The translations under genes and the position numbers were made by a program. The notes beneath the pieces were generated by a model, which searched no databases, was not told the DNA's origin, and saw only the letters and a list, made by a program, of their open reading frames with translations. From assembly GCA_039931435.1 (NCBI GenBank), contig JBDTRY010000139.1, forward strand, positions 1 through 9,760: a DNA stretch of 9,760 nucleotides. Direction: 5' to 3'. The stretch's first letter is position 1. Each line of letters starts with the position of its first letter. Below are positions 7,123 to 9,760 of the stretch, in pieces. The stretch comes from JBDTRY01 sp039931435. Its GTDB lineage: Bacteria; Acidobacteriota; Thermoanaerobaculia; Gp7-AA8.

Positions 7123-8760
7123 ATGAAACCGATCATTCTCATCGTTCCGTTTCTCGTTCTGTCCCTGCCCGCGTCTGGCCAGCATGACATGCACAATATG
7201 GGCGATGCCCATCCCTCTGCCACGCTCGAACAGGGACTGGGGAACCTCCACCATCCTGTCTCGACGAAGAACGCCCAGGCCCAGCGTTTTTTCGATCAGG
7301 GACTGACGCTCCTCTACGCCTTCAATCATGGCGAGGCCATCAAGTCGTTCACGCAGGCCGCCGATCTCGATCCGGGAATGGCCATGGCGTACTGGGGAGT
7401 AGCACTGGCGCTGGGGCCGAACATCAACCTCGACGTCGATCCCGACCGGGAGAAGGCTGCGTACAACGCGGTGCAGCAGGCCAGAAACGCGGCGGCCAAC
7501 GGTCCGGAGAACGAGCGCGCCTACATCGCCGCCCTGGCCCGGCGCTACTCAGTCACCGATCACGCAGATCTTCATCAACTCGCTGTCGACTACAGTAAGG
7601 CCATGGGTGAACTGTCGGAGCGCTATCCCGATGATCCCGATGCTGCTGTTCTTTACGCCGAGAGCATGATGGACCTGCGGCCGTGGGCGCTCTGGTCAGC
7701 CGACGGGAAGCCGGCCGAAGGTACCGAGAAAATCGTGGCGGTACTGGAAAGCGTTCTGAAAAGGAATCCCGATCATGTCGGGGCCAACCATTACTACATC
7801 CACACCATGGAGGCCTCGCCTCATCCCGAGCGAGCCTTAATGAGCGCCAGGAGACTGGAATCTCTCGTTCCCGCCGCGGGTCACCTGGTGCACATGCCCG
7901 CGCATATCTACATGAGGACGGGAAACTTCGAGGGCGCTGTCGAGAGCAACGCCAGGGCCGCGGAAGTGGACCGCCGGTTCATCAAAACTCACGGCGACGG
8001 CGGCGTTTATCCATTGATGTACTACAACCACAATATTTCCTTTCTATCGGCTGCGGAGTCGATGGCCGGCAATTACGCTGGCGCCATCAAGTCAGCCATC
8101 CAACTGGAGGCCAACCTGGCGCCGGTGGCGAAGGAGATGGCCATGGTTGAGCCTTTCATGGCCACATCCGCTCTCGTTTTTGTGCGGTTCCGGAAGTGGG
8201 ATGAAATCCTGAAAAGTGAGGAGTCGCATTACGGCTCTGCCTCGAATGCCCTGTGGCATTTCGCCCGCGGAATGGCTCTGGCCGCGAAGGGAAACCCCGC
8301 CGAAGCGAATAAGGAATTGGCGACAATCCGGGCAGCGACAGGATCGGTTCCGGCCGATGCCCTCATCGGCCTGAACAGCACGCAGAAGGTTCTCAGTGTC
8401 GCCGCCGAGGTGCTCGAGGCGAGGGTCGCCCGGGCAACGGGCAACTCATCGAATGAAATTGCGGCACTCCGTCGCGCCGTCGCTGCCGAGGACACGCTCA
8501 GATATGACGAGCCCGCGGACTGGTTTTACCCGGTCCGCGAGTCTCTTGGCGGGGCGCTGTTGATGGCAGGTGAGAATTCCGCGGCGGAAGGGATTTTTCG
8601 TGAGGATCTCGAACGGAATCCGGGGAATGGGCGCTCGCTGTTCGGCCTTGCCGAAGCGTTACGCAGACAGAGGAAAACCGTCGCCGCGGAGATGGTGACG
8701 GTGGAGTTCGAGCGTGCCTGGAAGTTTGCGGACACGAAGCTGGGCATCGAGGACCTGTAG
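7123..8760 (+). CDS. Exported His-rich TPR protein
   Basis: The gene encodes 545 residues from ATG 7123, preceded by GAGGAG at 7113-7118. Residues 1-19 form a signal peptide (MKPIILIVPFLVLSLPASG, cleavage near SG-Q), so the protein is exported. Immediately after comes a His/Met-rich segment, QHDMHNMGDAH (20-30). TPR-type helical pairs are visible at about 52-100 (RFFDQGLTLLYAFNHGEA, then AADLDPGMAMAYWG), about 255-285 (HIYMRTGNFEGAVESNARAA) and near the C-terminus (EGIFREDLERNPGNGRSLFGLAEALRR region, 489-515). Clustered histidines occur in NHYYIHTMEASPHPERAL (222-239) and GHLVHMPAHIY (253-263). I recognise this as a widespread bacterial TPR family with conserved HxxxH-like patches whose function is not established. 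It starts 87 nt after otsB, so it may belong to the same unit or have its own promoter. It ends 20 nt from the convergent gene, with no clear terminator hairpin between. Confidence 0.88.
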   Translation: MKPIILIVPFLVLSLPASGQHDMHNMGDAHPSATLEQGLGNLHHPVSTKNAQAQRFFDQGLTLLYAFNHGEAIKSFTQAADLDPGMAMAYWGVALALGPNINLDVDPDREKAAYNAVQQARNAAANGPENERAYIAALARRYSVTDHADLHQLAVDYSKAMGELSERYPDDPDAAVLYAESMMDLRPWALWSADGKPAEGTEKIVAVLESVLKRNPDHVGANHYYIHTMEASPHPERALMSARRLESLVPAAGHLVHMPAHIYMRTGNFEGAVESNARAAEVDRRFIKTHGDGGVYPLMYYNHNISFLSAAESMAGNYAGAIKSAIQLEANLAPVAKEMAMVEPFMATSALVFVRFRKWDEILKSEESHYGSASNALWHFARGMALAAKGNPAEANKELATIRAATGSVPADALIGLNSTQKVLSVAAEVLEARVARATGNSSNEIAALRRAVAAEDTLRYDEPADWFYPVRESLGGALLMAGENSAAEGIFREDLERNPGNGRSLFGLAEALRRQRKTVAAEMVTVEFERAWKFADTKLGIEDL

Positions 8761-8780
8761 CCCGCACGAACTCGGAACCG

Positions 8781-9278
8781 TCAGAGATCAATACCCCGCG
8801 ACGAGCCCTTAAGAAAGTCGATGAAGTGGTTGCCGCTCTGCAACTCCAGAGTTCGGTAACGCCACACTCCATGTTCTCGATCAGCGACGATGCGCAAGTC
8901 GCCGCTCCCTCGCGGTCCTACCAGAGGAATGGTGGCATCGATGGTTCCGGAGTCATTCTCGATGTGAATGGTTCCCCGGATCAACCATCCAGTATGGAGC
9001 GGAGTGCCGAGAAGAGCCGTCACCGAGGGATCGCGCTCGGCAATCTGGATGGCGTGTTTGACGCTGTCAGACGAAACGATCAACCGCGTTACCCCGAACC
9101 AGATCGCTGCCACGAAAGCCAGCGCGAAGAGAACGACGGTCAGGCAGCCACAGCCTGCGACAGCGATCCAGTAGCGTGACCACCAGGAACGCTCGGGCGG
9201 AACGTTTGAATGCTGCATGGATGGAACTGAAGGCTGCATGGAGATGACGATTGTAGAACGGAGAGGGCGTCCAACCAT
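8781..9278 (-). CDS. Coa1-like (cytochrome oxidase assembly factor 1 family) membrane protein
   Basis: The 165-residue product reads from ATG at 9278 on the minus strand. After a Pro/Ser-containing cytoplasmic tail comes one transmembrane segment at about 38-62, preceded by RSWWSRYW and containing GCGC (42-45). The following domain (about 68-148) has the Coa1 signature: SSDSVKHAIQIAERDPSV, LLGTPLHTGW, then NDSGTIDATIPLVGPRGSG and a terminal VWRYRTLELQ. In eukaryotes Coa1 assists cytochrome c oxidase assembly; many bacterial members of this fold have no known partner, and no oxidase gene is visible here. The start is uncertain. GAGG lies only 2 nt before ATG 9278, and ATG codons at 9239 and 9218 have no Shine-Dalgarno. 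Relatives usually have a short tail before the TM, so 9239 (152 residues) is a fair alternative. Confidence 0.83.
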   Translation of the reverse strand: MVGRPLRSTIVISMQPSVPSMQHSNVPPERSWWSRYWIAVAGCGCLTVVLFALAFVAAIWFGVTRLIVSSDSVKHAIQIAERDPSVTALLGTPLHTGWLIRGTIHIENDSGTIDATIPLVGPRGSGDLRIVADREHGVWRYRTLELQSGNHFIDFLKGSSRGIDL

Positions 9279-9324
9279 CTCCTCGTTTACTGCAATCTGC
9301 GGTCAGAGACGTAGCACCGGGCGG

Positions 9325-9344
9325 CACCGGGCGTAAGCCCGGTG
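9325..9344 (+). repeat. First A hairpin of the array, with a duplicated left flank
   Basis: The stem is a perfect 8 bp (CACCGGGC at 9325-9332, GCCCGGTG at 9337-9344) with loop GTAA, a GNRA-type tetraloop if transcribed rightward. Just before it, the 10-mer GCACCGGGCG occurs twice in tandem (9314-9323 and 9324-9333), which no other unit shows. It is not a classical terminator: the nearest T-run (9365-9370) is 20 nt beyond the stem. Confidence 0.7.
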
Positions 9345-9504
9345 AAAAGGGCGCGAACGAGACGTTTTTTCTCAGAGCCCGAGCCGGCGTGAGACGGCGA
9401 CAGACACGTGGTATTTTCGGTAGCCCGGTGCCAGGAGAGGCGCAGTACCATCTACTCGGGACTGCGAGCCGGCATCGGCCGGCGTCAGAGACGTAGCACC
9501 GGGC

Positions 9505-9588
9505 GTGAGCCCGGTGTCAGGAGACGTGTCAGCACCATCCACTCGGGATGCGAGCCGGCATCAGCCGGCGTCAGAGACGTAGCACCGG
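9505..9588 (+). repeat. 84-nt segment near-identical to 9677-9760
   Basis: This stretch matches 9677-9760 with only two mismatches (9526 region T/C and 9533 C/T), at a distance of 172 nt, which is two 86-nt periods. The last 55 bases (9534-9588 against 9706-9760) are identical. A third, more diverged copy of the 55-nt part lies at 9447-9502 with one extra base. The low divergence points to recent duplication or gene conversion within the array. Confidence 0.85.
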
Positions 9589-9760
9589 GCATGAGCCCGG
9601 TGAAAACAACGCGAGACAAACTCCTTTGTCAGAACCCGAGCCGGCGTAAGCCGGCGACAGAGGCGAAGCACCGGACGTGAGCCCGGTGTCAGGAGACGCG
9701 TCAGTACCATCCACTCGGGATGCGAGCCGGCATCAGCCGGCGTCAGAGACGTAGCACCGG

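Larger units (their letters stand above)
9302..9760 (+). repeat. 86-nt-period array of two alternating GC-rich palindromes (REP/BIME-like), continuing past window end
   Basis: The 459 bases after the Coa1-like gene hold no credible gene but a regular array. Palindrome A has arms CACCGGGC and GCCCGGTG around a 4-nt loop. It starts at 9325, 9411 (left arm decayed), 9497, 9583, 9669 (one mismatch) and 9755 (cut by the window), exactly 86 nt apart. Palindrome B has arms GCCGGC and GCCGGC around a 4-nt loop. It starts at 9383 (one mismatch), 9468, 9554, 9640 and 9726, at intervals of 85 then 86. B is followed 28-29 nt later by A, joined by GTCAGAGACGTAG or variants. Linkers after A come in two kinds: one opens AAAA (after 9344 and 9602), the other opens (C/T)CAGGAGA and contains ACCATC. 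Short paired palindromes between genes are typical of REP-type elements; the tandem regularity is less common. Confidence 0.85.

Noticed and set aside
5467..7329. 620-codon open frame on the minus strand
   Set aside because: It lies antisense across otsA, otsB and the TPR gene start, all of which have clear families. The translation shows no recognisable domain; long antisense frames are common in G+C-rich DNA.
9325..9370. Rho-independent terminator from the first A hairpin and the T-run at 9365
   Set aside because: The T-run is 20 nt past the stem, and the other units with the same stem have no T-run.
9408..9680. 90-codon open frame in the repeat array
   Set aside because: It is a translation of the 86-nt repeat itself, Arg/Gly/Pro-rich, with a GTG start and no ribosome site.
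9302..9760. CRISPR array
   Set aside because: The spacing is regular, but the sequences between the palindromes are themselves repeated (55 bases identical between two copies), so there are no unique spacers, and no cas gene is present.
1..9760. Defence system, prophage, integron or mobile island
   Set aside because: No recombinase, nuclease/helicase pair, phage gene, reverse transcriptase or toxin-antitoxin pair could be identified on either strand.

Overview
The window carries seven protein-coding genes and one large extragenic repeat array in G+C-rich DNA. The setting looks like an environmental Gram-negative bacterium. Acidobacteriota is my best guess, from a secreted zinc-peptidase/PD40 protein, an exported His-rich TPR protein, a DUF4236-type membrane protein and a single-TM Coa1-like protein. 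This is family-level recognition, not a search result. No transposase, integrase, tRNA, rRNA, CRISPR array or defence cassette was recognised.

Layout: positions 1-1886 (minus strand) hold a secreted peptidase with SPDG beta-propeller repeats, whose 3' end lies outside the window. A 197-bp divergent spacer follows. Then five genes run on the plus strand: a DUF4236 / two-TM / TerB-like / PH-like membrane protein (2084-3358); a small lipoprotein starting at TTG (3454-3921); a membrane-anchored trehalose-6-phosphate synthase with a sensor-like N-terminus (4045-6282); trehalose-phosphate phosphatase (6313-7035); and an exported TPR protein (7123-8760). A Coa1-like membrane protein (8781-9278) converges from the minus strand. 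From 9302 to the window end is an array with a regular 86-nt period, built from two alternating GC-rich palindromes.

How the genes work together: OtsA-like and OtsB-like proteins are the two steps from UDP-glucose and glucose-6-phosphate to trehalose. They are 30 nt apart, so they almost certainly form one transcription unit. The synthase is unusual because it sits behind two transmembrane segments flanking a roughly 120-residue extracytoplasmic domain, the layout of a sensor kinase or chemoreceptor. This suggests that the trehalose step may respond directly to an envelope signal (inference). The lipoprotein just upstream has an Ig/LEA2-like strand pattern and could belong to the same envelope or water-stress theme, but that is weak. 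The two items most worth a second look are the sensor-fused synthase and the 86-nt palindrome array, which shows signs of a 258-nt higher-order period.
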